Assembly (NCBI GenBank): GCA_017405115.1
Contig: JAFRBA010000142.1
Span: forward strand, 1-43,728
DNA: 43,728 bases
DNA from: Kiritimatiellia bacterium
GTDB lineage: Bacteria > Verrucomicrobiota > Kiritimatiellia > RFP12 > UBA1067
Direction of reading: 5' to 3'
The notes beneath the pieces are model-generated. The model worked only from the letters and a program-made list of their open reading frames with translations, did no database searches and was not told where the DNA came from. Both the position numbers and the translations under genes were made by a program. Positions 24,191 through 30,890 of this stretch are shown here, piece after piece; the first letter of the stretch is position 1, and each line of letters starts with the position of its first letter.

Positions 24191-25699
24191 TCACGACCAC
24201 TGTCCAAGCGAACCGACAAGCGGACGCCCGCAGAGGCCGAAGCAGTCGCGCGGCGTGACGGCGAAGCGGACCGGGATCCCCTTCCGCAGCTCCGCCGCGG
24301 AGAACAGGCACTCGCCCGGGATGTCCGCATTCTCTTCGGGATAGGCGAACCCCGCCGCGACAAGCTTGCGCACGACGGGAGGGCGCGTGTCCCCACGCGC
24401 CGACGCGGCGGCTGGGGACAGCCGCCCTCCCACCCCATCCACGACTGTCGCCTCCACAATGTAGTCGAACACTCGGCTCCCCTTCACGGTCTGCGCCCGC
24501 GGGAATGTCACGTATACGCAGGGCTCGCCCTTGTGCGCCGCGCTTTCGAGCGAGTGTCCGCCTGGGCAGAACACCGCCGTGACCTTCGCATCCGCCGCGA
24601 ACTGCGGCACCGCCCCATGCGCCTCGCGCCACGCCTTGCGCCTCGCGAAGTCGAAGGGTCCGCCCTTCTTCGCCGGAATCGGCACGACCCACGCAGGGCC
24701 GATCAGACGACCGAAGTCGACAGATTGCCGATGCACCACGAGATGGTCGTCGAACACCTCGAACAGCTCGCAACATCCCGCCTTCGCGTCGCCGCCCCAA
24801 GGCCTTGGGTCGGCCAGCGACGCCATCAGGTTCCTGCGCGCGCTCGGATGCCAGAACGCCGAGACATTGTCGTACTCGAAGCCACCAAAGCCCTCGTGAA
24901 GGCAGCCCGCGCCGATGGAAGTAAACGCGCCCTGCCAGACGGTGCGTTCGTCCGAGATCGCACAGTGCGAATGGCCTGTAATCGCCACCGCGTTAGGGAA
25001 CGGCGAAAGCGCCCTCACGGATTCGCCCTTGTCGACGCCTGAAGAACCGGTGTGGCACGTCCCCTTCGGATGCGCATGCTGGCAGTAGAAGAACGGCTTG
25101 CCGGAATCAAACGCGGCGGCGTTCTCCTTCATGTACTTCTCGATTGGCGGATTGAGGCTCGACCACTGCGATCCGATGAAGGTGTAGCCCTTCACCTCGC
25201 GCCGCCATATCAGCTCCCACTTCTGGCCGAAGAGCCGCCGCCATGTCTTTTCGAGATTGTCCTTGTAGTTAAACCTCTCGGCGAGCATCTTCTCCTCTGT
25301 GAAGTTCTTCCATCGGCCGCCCCACGCATCGACGTCGTGGTTGCCGGTGGAGATCATGAGCACCACCTCTTCCTTCTTCCCTCTTTCTTCTTCCTTCTTC
25401 CCTTGAAACACTCGGTGCCAGGCGTCCGCAAACGCCTCAAGCTCGCGGATGTTGCCCGAATGCGCGATGTCGCCCGGGCACAGGACGGCGTCCACGTTCT
25501 TCGACGCGAACCAGCGGAGGACCCTCTCCGCGCGCAGAGCCGCGTCGGGCTTGCCGCCGATGTGAACGTCGCTCATCACACCGAAGCGAAGCCTGGGAGG
25601 GCGCGTGTCCCCACGCGCCAACGCGACGGCTGGGGACATTCCCCCTCCCACCCCGAACGCGAATGCCCCGCCTACAAAACCCCTGCGCGAAATCGCCAT
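24191..25699 (-). CDS. Tat-exported calcineurin-like metallophosphoesterase
   Basis: Protein of 502 residues with a twin-arginine signal (MAISRRGFVGGAFAFGVGG). The metallophosphoesterase motifs are in order: SDVHIGG (D-x-H), GDIAHSGN, STGNHDVD (GNHD), QHAHPKG and GHSHCAIS. They bind a two-metal centre that cleaves phosphoester bonds; the substrate is unknown. Two in-frame inserts are repeat-derived: a REP pair just after the signal sequence (residues about 16-35) and another near residues 422-441 (both reading RGDTRPP). A polypurine tract encodes the charged insert KKEEERGKKEE before the GNHD loop. It starts 2 bp after the GH16 gene stop, with AAGGAG inside that gene's tail, so the two are cotranscribed. 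Export with a glucanase suggests an extracellular nutrient role. Confidence 0.85.
   Translation of the reverse strand: MAISRRGFVGGAFAFGVGGGMSPAVALARGDTRPPRLRFGVMSDVHIGGKPDAALRAERVLRWFASKNVDAVLCPGDIAHSGNIRELEAFADAWHRVFQGKKEEERGKKEEVVLMISTGNHDVDAWGGRWKNFTEEKMLAERFNYKDNLEKTWRRLFGQKWELIWRREVKGYTFIGSQWSSLNPPIEKYMKENAAAFDSGKPFFYCQHAHPKGTCHTGSSGVDKGESVRALSPFPNAVAITGHSHCAISDERTVWQGAFTSIGAGCLHEGFGGFEYDNVSAFWHPSARRNLMASLADPRPWGGDAKAGCCELFEVFDDHLVVHRQSVDFGRLIGPAWVVPIPAKKGGPFDFARRKAWREAHGAVPQFAADAKVTAVFCPGGHSLESAAHKGEPCVYVTFPRAQTVKGSRVFDYIVEATVVDGVGGRLSPAAASARGDTRPPVVRKLVAAGFAYPEENADIPGECLFSAAELRKGIPVRFAVTPRDCFGLCGRPLVGSLGQWS
24377..24432. repeat. Inverted pair of REP-like hairpins inside the phosphoesterase gene
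   Basis: Plus-strand copy: GGAG foot (24378-24381), 8-bp stem GGCGCGTG (24382-24389), loop TCCC, closing arm 24394-24401. Minus-strand copy: stem 24407-24414 with 24419-24426, loop TCCC on the minus strand, GGAG foot at 24427-24430. Both stems pair perfectly although their sequences differ. It is translated in frame. Confidence 0.8.
25368..25404 (-). repeat. Polypurine tract inside the phosphoesterase gene
   Basis: GAAGAAGGAA-type sequence on the minus strand codes for a lysine- and glutamate-rich insert just before the metal-binding GNHD motif. It resembles the purine tract at 33226-33284. Confidence 0.5.
25595..25649. repeat. Inverted pair of REP-like hairpins near the phosphoesterase start
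   Basis: The plus-strand copy (GGAG foot 25596-25599, stem 25600-25607 with 25612-25619, loop TCCC) is identical in core to the copy at 24378. The minus-strand partner (25625-25648) keeps foot and loop, but its stem has mismatches. It codes for residues after the Tat signal. Confidence 0.75.
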
Positions 25700-25701
25700 G
25701 G

Positions 25702-26712
25702 CTACTCCTTCGCTTTCTCGCGTTCCGGAAAACAGATCTCCTCGCCGTCCTTCTGGTAGAGGCGGATCCAGTCGACCCAGTAGTCGATCGGCAGCGTGTC
25801 GTCCGCAGTGATGCGCTTCTCCTTCGGACACCACCCGTGCCCCGGCGTGAAGATCTCGTTGTTGATGTGTATGTTGTGGAAGTCGTGATGCCCCGCCATG
25901 CCGAGCTTCTCGTTGGGGCAGTAGTCATGCGCCTCGTCGATCGGGAACGTCGTGTACTTCTCGCCGTCGACATAAAACGACATCTCCTCCGGCGTCCACT
26001 CGAAGCCGTAGACGTGGACCTCGCTGTTCAGCTTCGCGCAGTCCTTGAAAACATAGGCGCGCCTGAGGCTCCCCTCGCCGCCCGGCAGCATGTAGTGACG
26101 GCGTCCCGGCGCCCACTTGTGAAGGTTTGCGACGACCGCGTTCGACGACGAGAACACCTCGAATATGTCCACCTCAGACATCCAGGCCGCCTTCTGCATC
26201 TTCGGCTGGGCGGTCATCCAGAAGCTGGGCCAAGCGCCGTGCCGGAAGGGAATCCTAGCGCGCATCTCGAGGTATCCGTACTTGAACGCCATCCTGTCGC
26301 GGGTCGACACGCCGCGCGGGAGCATATGCGGCTTCTTCGGGTCGCCGGACGGCACGACCATGAGGTGAAGGCACCCCTTCTCCACGCGCGCCGTCCGCTC
26401 GTCGTTGGTGTAGACGCAATCGGTCGAGTTCATTGTCGCGTGGAACTTCCACTTCGACTGGTCGAGCGACGATCCCTTGAACTCGTCGCTCCAGACCAGC
26501 CTGCGCCCGTACGTGGGAGGGACGCGCTCCTGCGCGTCCGATGCTGCGGCGAAGGGTCTCGCACCCCTGCTAGAGCATCCGCTTCGCGGACTCGCTTCGC
26601 GAGGGGGATACGCCCTATCGTCGTTCGGGGCGGTGTCACCCGGTAGGGCGGGCAGACCCCTGCCCGCCGCCACAAGCACCAGCGCCAGCACCGGCAACAT
26701 GGATCTTCTCAT
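25702..26712 (-). CDS. GH16 family endo-glycosidase (laminarinase/agarase type), exported
   Basis: Protein of 336 residues. A signal peptide (SMLPVLALVLVAAG) is followed by an odd Pro-, Arg- and Ser-rich linker (residues about 18-68) and then a GH16 jelly-roll: LVWSDEFKGSSLD near 72, YGYLEMRARIPF near 145, and the catalytic SEVDIFEVF with E180 as nucleophile, D182 and E185 as acid/base. GH16 enzymes cut beta-1,3/1,4-glucans or galactans; the fine specificity cannot be read. The linker is encoded by REP-like and TTC-loop hairpins at 26515-26668, so it is repeat-derived. A near alternative start is Met5. It leads the GH16-phosphoesterase pair (2 bp apart). Confidence 0.9.
   Translation of the reverse strand: MRRSMLPVLALVLVAAGRGLPALPGDTAPNDDRAYPPREASPRSGCSSRGARPFAAASDAQERVPPTYGRRLVWSDEFKGSSLDQSKWKFHATMNSTDCVYTNDERTARVEKGCLHLMVVPSGDPKKPHMLPRGVSTRDRMAFKYGYLEMRARIPFRHGAWPSFWMTAQPKMQKAAWMSEVDIFEVFSSSNAVVANLHKWAPGRRHYMLPGGEGSLRRAYVFKDCAKLNSEVHVYGFEWTPEEMSFYVDGEKYTTFPIDEAHDYCPNEKLGMAGHHDFHNIHINNEIFTPGHGWCPKEKRITADDTLPIDYWVDWIRLYQKDGEEICFPEREKAKE
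26515..26539 (+). repeat. REP-like hairpin in the GH16 linker
   Basis: GGAG foot (26516-26519) directly followed by stem GGACGCGC (26520-26527), loop TCCT (26528-26531) and the perfect closing arm (26532-26539). Confidence 0.75.
26578..26603. repeat. Two TTC-loop mini-hairpins in the GH16 linker
   Basis: TCCGC-TTC-GCGGA (26578-26590) and CTCGC-TTC-GCGAG (26591-26603) stand side by side. They have the same TTC loop and C/G loop-closing pair as the small hairpins in the foldback element at 20.8-21.2 kb. Confidence 0.6.
26642..26668 (+). repeat. REP-like hairpin after the GH16 signal sequence
   Basis: GTAG foot (26643-26646), 9-bp stem GGCGGGCAG (26647-26655), loop ACCC, perfect closing arm (26660-26668). 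Confidence 0.8.
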
Positions 26713-26754
26713 GCGCCCCCTTTCCTGCGCGTCCTCGCAATCGTCAGCATGGCG

Positions 26755-27363
26755 CTATCTGTGCTCCAGTTCTTCGCCAGTCTCGCGACTGAACGCAATG
26801 ACATGCGGCCAATCCCGCGCAATGGCGCAAAGACCTTTGCGCACTGGATTGCTGCAAATGTAGCGAAACTTCTCGGCATAGTGCGCATCATCGCGCAGAC
26901 GAGTATCGAAGAAATCACGCTGAAAGCAGATTCCGAAACGCCGTGAGACAGCGTGCTTGAAATCTGAAACGACAGAAGCCAACGTGGTAGGGCGGGCAGA
27001 CCCTTGCCCGCCGCATTCGGCAGGGCGGCGAGACCCCTCGCCGCCGATCGGTATATGCACGATTAAATGAATGTGGTCTGGCATGACAAGGAACAATGCA
27101 AGTCTCCACTTGCCGATTTTCTGATAAAGGCGTGCCGTGGAGAGAAGCCCATCCACCACGGCGGCGAGGGGTCTCGCCGCCCTACCGCCATTGCCGTCGT
27201 CAACACACCATACCTCGTGTCCCTCCGCACATATCGTGATAAAATACCATGCGGACGACACATCAACCGACAGCGGTCCACGATGATCCAGCCGCTTCCG
27301 CACCGGCAAGCCTGACACGTCGCGCACACCGCTGTTCCTGCATTCTATCGACAGTTTCTCCAT
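26755..27363 (-). CDS. RAYT: REP-associated tyrosine transposase (Y1/HUH, TnpA_REP-like)
   Basis: Protein of 202 residues. HUH-type single-strand DNA transposase related to IS200/IS605 TnpA but domesticated to act on REP hairpins. WYFITICAEG near residue 39 begins the core, the HUH motif is MPDHIHLIVH (His97 and His99), and the tail FFDTRLRD, YICSNPVRKGL, WPHV is typical of RAYTs. Y162 and Y168 are candidate nucleophiles. Known RAYTs bind a GTAG or GGAG foot beside a hairpin, which is the pattern of the nine local repeats. Two REP insertions lie within this gene, adding GNGGRAARPLAAVV and GGEGSRRPAECGG-type segments without breaking the frame. ATG 27363 is chosen because the promoter at 27408 makes GTG 27393 nearly leaderless, but GTG cannot be excluded. 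Confidence 0.88.
   Translation of the reverse strand: MEKLSIECRNSGVRDVSGLPVRKRLDHRGPLSVDVSSAWYFITICAEGHEVWCVDDGNGGRAARPLAAVVDGLLSTARLYQKIGKWRLALFLVMPDHIHLIVHIPIGGEGSRRPAECGGQGSARPTTLASVVSDFKHAVSRRFGICFQRDFFDTRLRDDAHYAEKFRYICSNPVRKGLCAIARDWPHVIAFSRETGEELEHR
26986..27045 (+). repeat. Tandem REP-like hairpins inside the RAYT gene
   Basis: Copy 1: GTAG foot (26987-26990), stem 26991-26999 with 27004-27012 (one G-T pair), loop ACCC. Copy 2: GCAG foot (27020-27023), stem GGCGGCGAG 27024-27032 with 27037-27045, loop ACCC. They have the same orientation. Both are translated just after the HUH motif. Confidence 0.8.
27160..27186 (-). repeat. REP-like hairpin inside the RAYT gene, 5' part
   Basis: On the minus strand the GTAG foot (27182-27185) is followed by stem GGCGGCGAG (27173-27181), loop ACCC (27169-27172) and closing arm (27160-27168), all perfect. 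The stem sequence equals that of copy 2 at 27024. Confidence 0.8.
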
Positions 27364-27407
27364 GTCGACCCCGTTATAGTATTTTGCTGTCACAAGACAT
27401 CACGCAT

Positions 27408-27416
27408 ATTATACCA
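27408..27416 (-). promoter_or_regulatory. Extended -10 promoter of the RAYT gene
   Basis: TGGTATAAT on the minus strand, 45 bp before ATG 27363. No strong -35. The stretch 27417-27530 holds nothing else recognisable. Confidence 0.5.
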
Positions 27417-27530
27417 AAGCGCGGCGCTCCAGTCCCCGTCCTCAACACCGGCAATCGCCACAACGCCGTCGGGGCGAAGCAAGAGGTCAGAGGCAAGTTG
27501 CCATCGTTGGCCGCCATGCACCAAGGTCAT

Positions 27531-30500
27531 CTACCGGATGAGGATACTCATGCCGGGCGGGGGGACGCTTCTCCATATGAGGCGAACCATCGCAGGGCTC
27601 GTCCCCTCAATGTAGCTGTATGTCGTGCCGTCATGCCACTTCTTGGGCGTCCACCTGCCGTCGACAAACCCCTGCGTATAGTAGCCAATCACGGGCGCCG
27701 GCACATTATTCTCGTCCAGGGCGGTTGTCGCGGAGAACTCCCACGACCCTTCCACCTTGTACGCGCCCTCCTCGGCCTGCGTTCCGCCGCCCGCGACGAC
27801 GAAGACGTTCGTCACGCCCAGCACGCCGAAGTAGCGCACGGCGTCGACGTTGCGGTTGCGGACAAGTTCCTCTTCCGTCAGCACGCGGTCGTAGTAGCGG
27901 AAGTTCTTCAACGTGCCGACAAGCCCCTCAGTGCCGTTGTTGTTGCGGTTGCCGAGGCCGTATCCCGTTGTGTTGACAGAAGTTACCGAAGCAAACTCAT
28001 TGTAGAGCCGCTGCGCTCCGTAGGTGCCGTCCTTATGATACTCAGTCGGAATCGCCGTATCGGGGAACATCATCGCCTTCTTGTTGTCATAGTCCATCAT
28101 TGCGGTAGCGAAACTATACTTGTTATCCTTCGCATGGAAATACATGAACATTCCACCCTGAGCCTTCCAGCAGAACGAACTCGCGGCAGAACCATCATAC
28201 GATGGCGACACAAGCGAAATGTTGAAGTGGTTGTCGTAGGCGTTCATGATGTACGAGAACTGAGACGACGAGGCCGTCTGTCTGGCGATGTCGGCGTCAA
28301 TGAGCGTCTGAAGCGTGAAGTTCTTCAAGGGGCCGACCTTGCCGCCGCCCCGGAAGCGCGGACCGCCACGGAAGATGTAGCCGTCAGCCGCCCATTCGCC
28401 CGTGGTGGTCTCACCGCTCCTGAACGCGAGGTCGTAGTCTGAGCCAGCCGAGCCGAGGTTCTTCCATGTCGTGGCGGAGGAATCGTGGTCGGCGTCCGTG
28501 CCGCCCTGGTTTCTGATGCCGTCGTAGTTCCAGAGAAGTCCCGCCTGCGAATAGTCGTCGAAACTATAATCCGCTGCGGTCCGGAGACCGCGCGTCGCTT
28601 TCCACTTCCAAGTAAGACGGACGAGCGCGGGCGAGGTGCCGACCGTGTAAGTGTAGGAGTTGCCGGTTTGGGATGTGGCATTGGTCCATGTCGAGGAGCC
28701 ATCCCACTCTTCGACAATGTAGCCGTCGCAAGCGTAGGTGATGCCCTTCGCCGTCATCGTCGCTGGCGCGGCGAAGACGTGCGAACCGTCAACCGCATAT
28801 GGACCGTCAGGCTCGTCGCCGCGCAGATACGGAACGGTCGACTGCACGACGACATTCGGATTGTCCGGGATGCCGAAGTAGCGCCAGTTGTCGACGGCGC
28901 GGTTCTTCGCCACGTCGGCGGGGTCAAGCGCATGGTCGTATTGGCGGAAGGACTTGATTGTGCCGACCAAAAGATAGACTCTGTCGTTCTTGCCATAGCC
29001 GCCAAGGCAGAAGCCCGTGTCCGAATATCCATAAGAGGTGTTCGTCTTGTAACCATTGCCGGACGTTGGCTCCGTCGTGCCGCTGAAGAACGTCTGCTTG
29101 TTGTCTGCCCTCATAATGGCTGTAATGTAATCATATATCCCTCCTGACAAATACGGCATATTCGAGTTGTTGTTTTTATATCTCCAGTAGAGGTTGCCGT
29201 CCTCCGACTTGATCCGAAACGCGAACGTGTCATTGTTTGCTCCAAGCAGATAGAAAAGTTCATCACTTCCCTGGTCCGAAACCTTGGCATCGACCAACAT
29301 CTGGAGAGAGTAGCTTGTGCCAACGTTGAAATCTCCCGGCGCGTTGCAGCGGAAGCGGCTCGCGCCCTTAAGCGCGAAACCGTGCTCTGTCCAACAGCCG
29401 GGATCGCGCCCGCCGACGGGATTGAGATCCGTTGCGGCATCCCACGCCGATCCAGCCGCATTCAAGCGCTGGACGAACATGTCATTGATGTCCCCCTTCG
29501 AACCGAGGTTCACCCAGTTCGTCGCCGTCGTTGAGTGCGCGACATTCGTGCCCTGATTGCAGATGCCGTCATAGAATACTTCAAGTCCGTCCCAGACATA
29601 ATCGTGTACGGTATAGCCAAGATTTTTGAGACCGGCCGCCTTTGCCCATTGCCACGTGAGGCGAACGCATTCACCTTCGGTCACGACACAGGCGACGGGC
29701 TGATAGAGCGCGGCTTTGTGGAAGACGGGGTCGGACCAGCCGTCGCCGCTGCGCGTCTCAACCGTGTAGCCTGTGCAGACGTAGTCAATGCCACCGACAT
29801 TGACGGTCGCAGGCGCAACGAAGGTGTGGCGGCCATCGACGGCGTAGCATCCGGCAGATTCCGCGCCCGTCGCACCGGCGACGGAGGTTGCTACCTCCAC
29901 GTTCGTCACGGGCAACGGCGCTGTGCGGCCGAAGAAGCGGCGCTCGTCAACGACGCGGTTCCAGGCGAGTTCTTCCTCTGTGAGGACTTTCTTGTAGTAG
30001 CGGTAAAAGTGTATCGTGCCGACGAACTGTCCGTCGTTGCCCGTGTAGCCGCAGATGCAGTAGCCGTTGTCGGATTTGCCGGACACACTGGAGAACTGGC
30101 GGAATCCGTCGTCGCCGGATGTCGGGATTTCCGTGCCGCTGAAGAACGTCGCCGTATTGTCCGTCGCATTCAAAATGGCCGTCATGTAGCCAAAATCATC
30201 GCCGGAAATAAACGGATGGTTGGATGTCGTCGAGTTCTGCGTCTTCCAGTAGAGTTTGCCTTCCGATTTGTTCACGGTGAAGGCGAAATGGTCTTTTTGA
30301 ACCGACATAAGGTAGGTAGTGCCGTATGTCTGGCTGGAAGCCTTGGCGGTGACAAGCGCCTGTATCGTGTAGTTGGTTCCCGTGTCGATTGAACCTCCAG
30401 ACCGCCATTCGCTGTCGCCCGTAAACGTAAAGCCGTTAGCCGTCCAGGATCCGAGGTTTTTTCCTCCAACGGGATCAAGACTGGATGGCGCACTGCTGTT

Positions 30501-30761
30501 GGCCCAGCCGCCGCCTGACTTCTGGTAGCGCACCCAGACATCATTGTTCGCGCCTGACGATCCGAGGTTCACCCATGTCGTCGCAGTGGGATCGTGCGTT
30601 CCTGTGCCGGCATTGTCGATGCCATCGTAGTGCCACACCGCGCCCGGCACGTAGTCGCCAACGTCGAACGCTTTGTACGCCGGGTTGTCCCAGTACTTGA
30701 TGCCGGCCTGGCATGCCGCAGCGACGGCCACTGCGCCCAGTGTCACAAATAGTTTGCTCAT
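27531..30761 (-). CDS. Secreted protein with three LamG-like (concanavalin-fold) modules
   Basis: Protein of 1076 residues. The signal peptide (MSKLFVTLGAVAVAAACQAG) is followed by three copies of a roughly 340-residue module. Each opens with a YDGI-N-G and TTWVNLGS-type motif (WHYDGIDNAG, VFYDGICNQG, WNYDGIRNQG), continues as a LamG-like sandwich and closes with FYRYYKKVLTEEELAWNR, FRQYDHALDPADVAKNR and FRYYDRVLTEEELVRNR respectively. A short beta domain (YAVDGRHTFVAPAT, YAVDGSHVFAAPAT) links the modules and ends with RLTWQW, RLTWKW or RLIWRS. LamG-like folds bind glycans or protein partners, so a surface binding role is likely. No enzyme motif and no anchoring signal were seen. AGGAGG-like sequence precedes the ATG. 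It is divergent from the XylR-like regulator, which may control it. Confidence 0.8.
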   Translation of the reverse strand: MSKLFVTLGAVAVAAACQAGIKYWDNPAYKAFDVGDYVPGAVWHYDGIDNAGTGTHDPTATTWVNLGSSGANNDVWVRYQKSGGGWANSSAPSSLDPVGGKNLGSWTANGFTFTGDSEWRSGGSIDTGTNYTIQALVTAKASSQTYGTTYLMSVQKDHFAFTVNKSEGKLYWKTQNSTTSNHPFISGDDFGYMTAILNATDNTATFFSGTEIPTSGDDGFRQFSSVSGKSDNGYCICGYTGNDGQFVGTIHFYRYYKKVLTEEELAWNRVVDERRFFGRTAPLPVTNVEVATSVAGATGAESAGCYAVDGRHTFVAPATVNVGGIDYVCTGYTVETRSGDGWSDPVFHKAALYQPVACVVTEGECVRLTWQWAKAAGLKNLGYTVHDYVWDGLEVFYDGICNQGTNVAHSTTATNWVNLGSKGDINDMFVQRLNAAGSAWDAATDLNPVGGRDPGCWTEHGFALKGASRFRCNAPGDFNVGTSYSLQMLVDAKVSDQGSDELFYLLGANNDTFAFRIKSEDGNLYWRYKNNNSNMPYLSGGIYDYITAIMRADNKQTFFSGTTEPTSGNGYKTNTSYGYSDTGFCLGGYGKNDRVYLLVGTIKSFRQYDHALDPADVAKNRAVDNWRYFGIPDNPNVVVQSTVPYLRGDEPDGPYAVDGSHVFAAPATMTAKGITYACDGYIVEEWDGSSTWTNATSQTGNSYTYTVGTSPALVRLTWKWKATRGLRTAADYSFDDYSQAGLLWNYDGIRNQGGTDADHDSSATTWKNLGSAGSDYDLAFRSGETTTGEWAADGYIFRGGPRFRGGGKVGPLKNFTLQTLIDADIARQTASSSQFSYIMNAYDNHFNISLVSPSYDGSAASSFCWKAQGGMFMYFHAKDNKYSFATAMMDYDNKKAMMFPDTAIPTEYHKDGTYGAQRLYNEFASVTSVNTTGYGLGNRNNNGTEGLVGTLKNFRYYDRVLTEEELVRNRNVDAVRYFGVLGVTNVFVVAGGGTQAEEGAYKVEGSWEFSATTALDENNVPAPVIGYYTQGFVDGRWTPKKWHDGTTYSYIEGTSPAMVRLIWRSVPPPGMSILIR

Positions 30762-30791
30762 TGACTTTCCTCCGCTTGGTGATCGGTTGGC

Positions 30792-30820
30792 ATTTTATCA
30801 TTTATGACGATTTTCAACAA
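30792..30820 (-). promoter_or_regulatory. Promoter of the LamG-module gene
   Basis: TTGTTG (30815-30820) and TGATAAAAT extended -10 (30792-30800) with a 17-bp spacer on the minus strand. Confidence 0.55.
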
Positions 30821-30835
30821 GCCTGCTATACGGTG

Positions 30836-30868
30836 TTTTCACCAAAAAAAACAATGCACTTTCGCCAA
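30836..30868. promoter_or_regulatory. Candidate direct-repeat operator between divergent genes
   Basis: TTTTCACCAA (30836-30845) and CTTTCGCCAA (30859-30868), each followed by an A-rich run, lie 23 bp apart start to start, near two helical turns. This is the usual spacing for AraC-family half-sites. They sit between the two divergent promoters. Confidence 0.4.
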
Positions 30869-30874
30869 CGAAAA

Positions 30875-30883
30875 TGCTATACT
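30875..30883 (+). promoter_or_regulatory. Extended -10 promoter of the XylR-like regulator gene
   Basis: TGCTATACT ends 7 bp before the ATG at 30891, so transcription should begin at about the first base of the start codon and the mRNA would be leaderless. Confidence 0.5.
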
Positions 30884-30890
30884 GTCCGCG

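Noticed and set aside
24377..27186. CRISPR array
   Set aside because: Repeats are hairpins in varied orientation with irregular spacing and are partly translated; no constant repeat-spacer pattern exists in the window.
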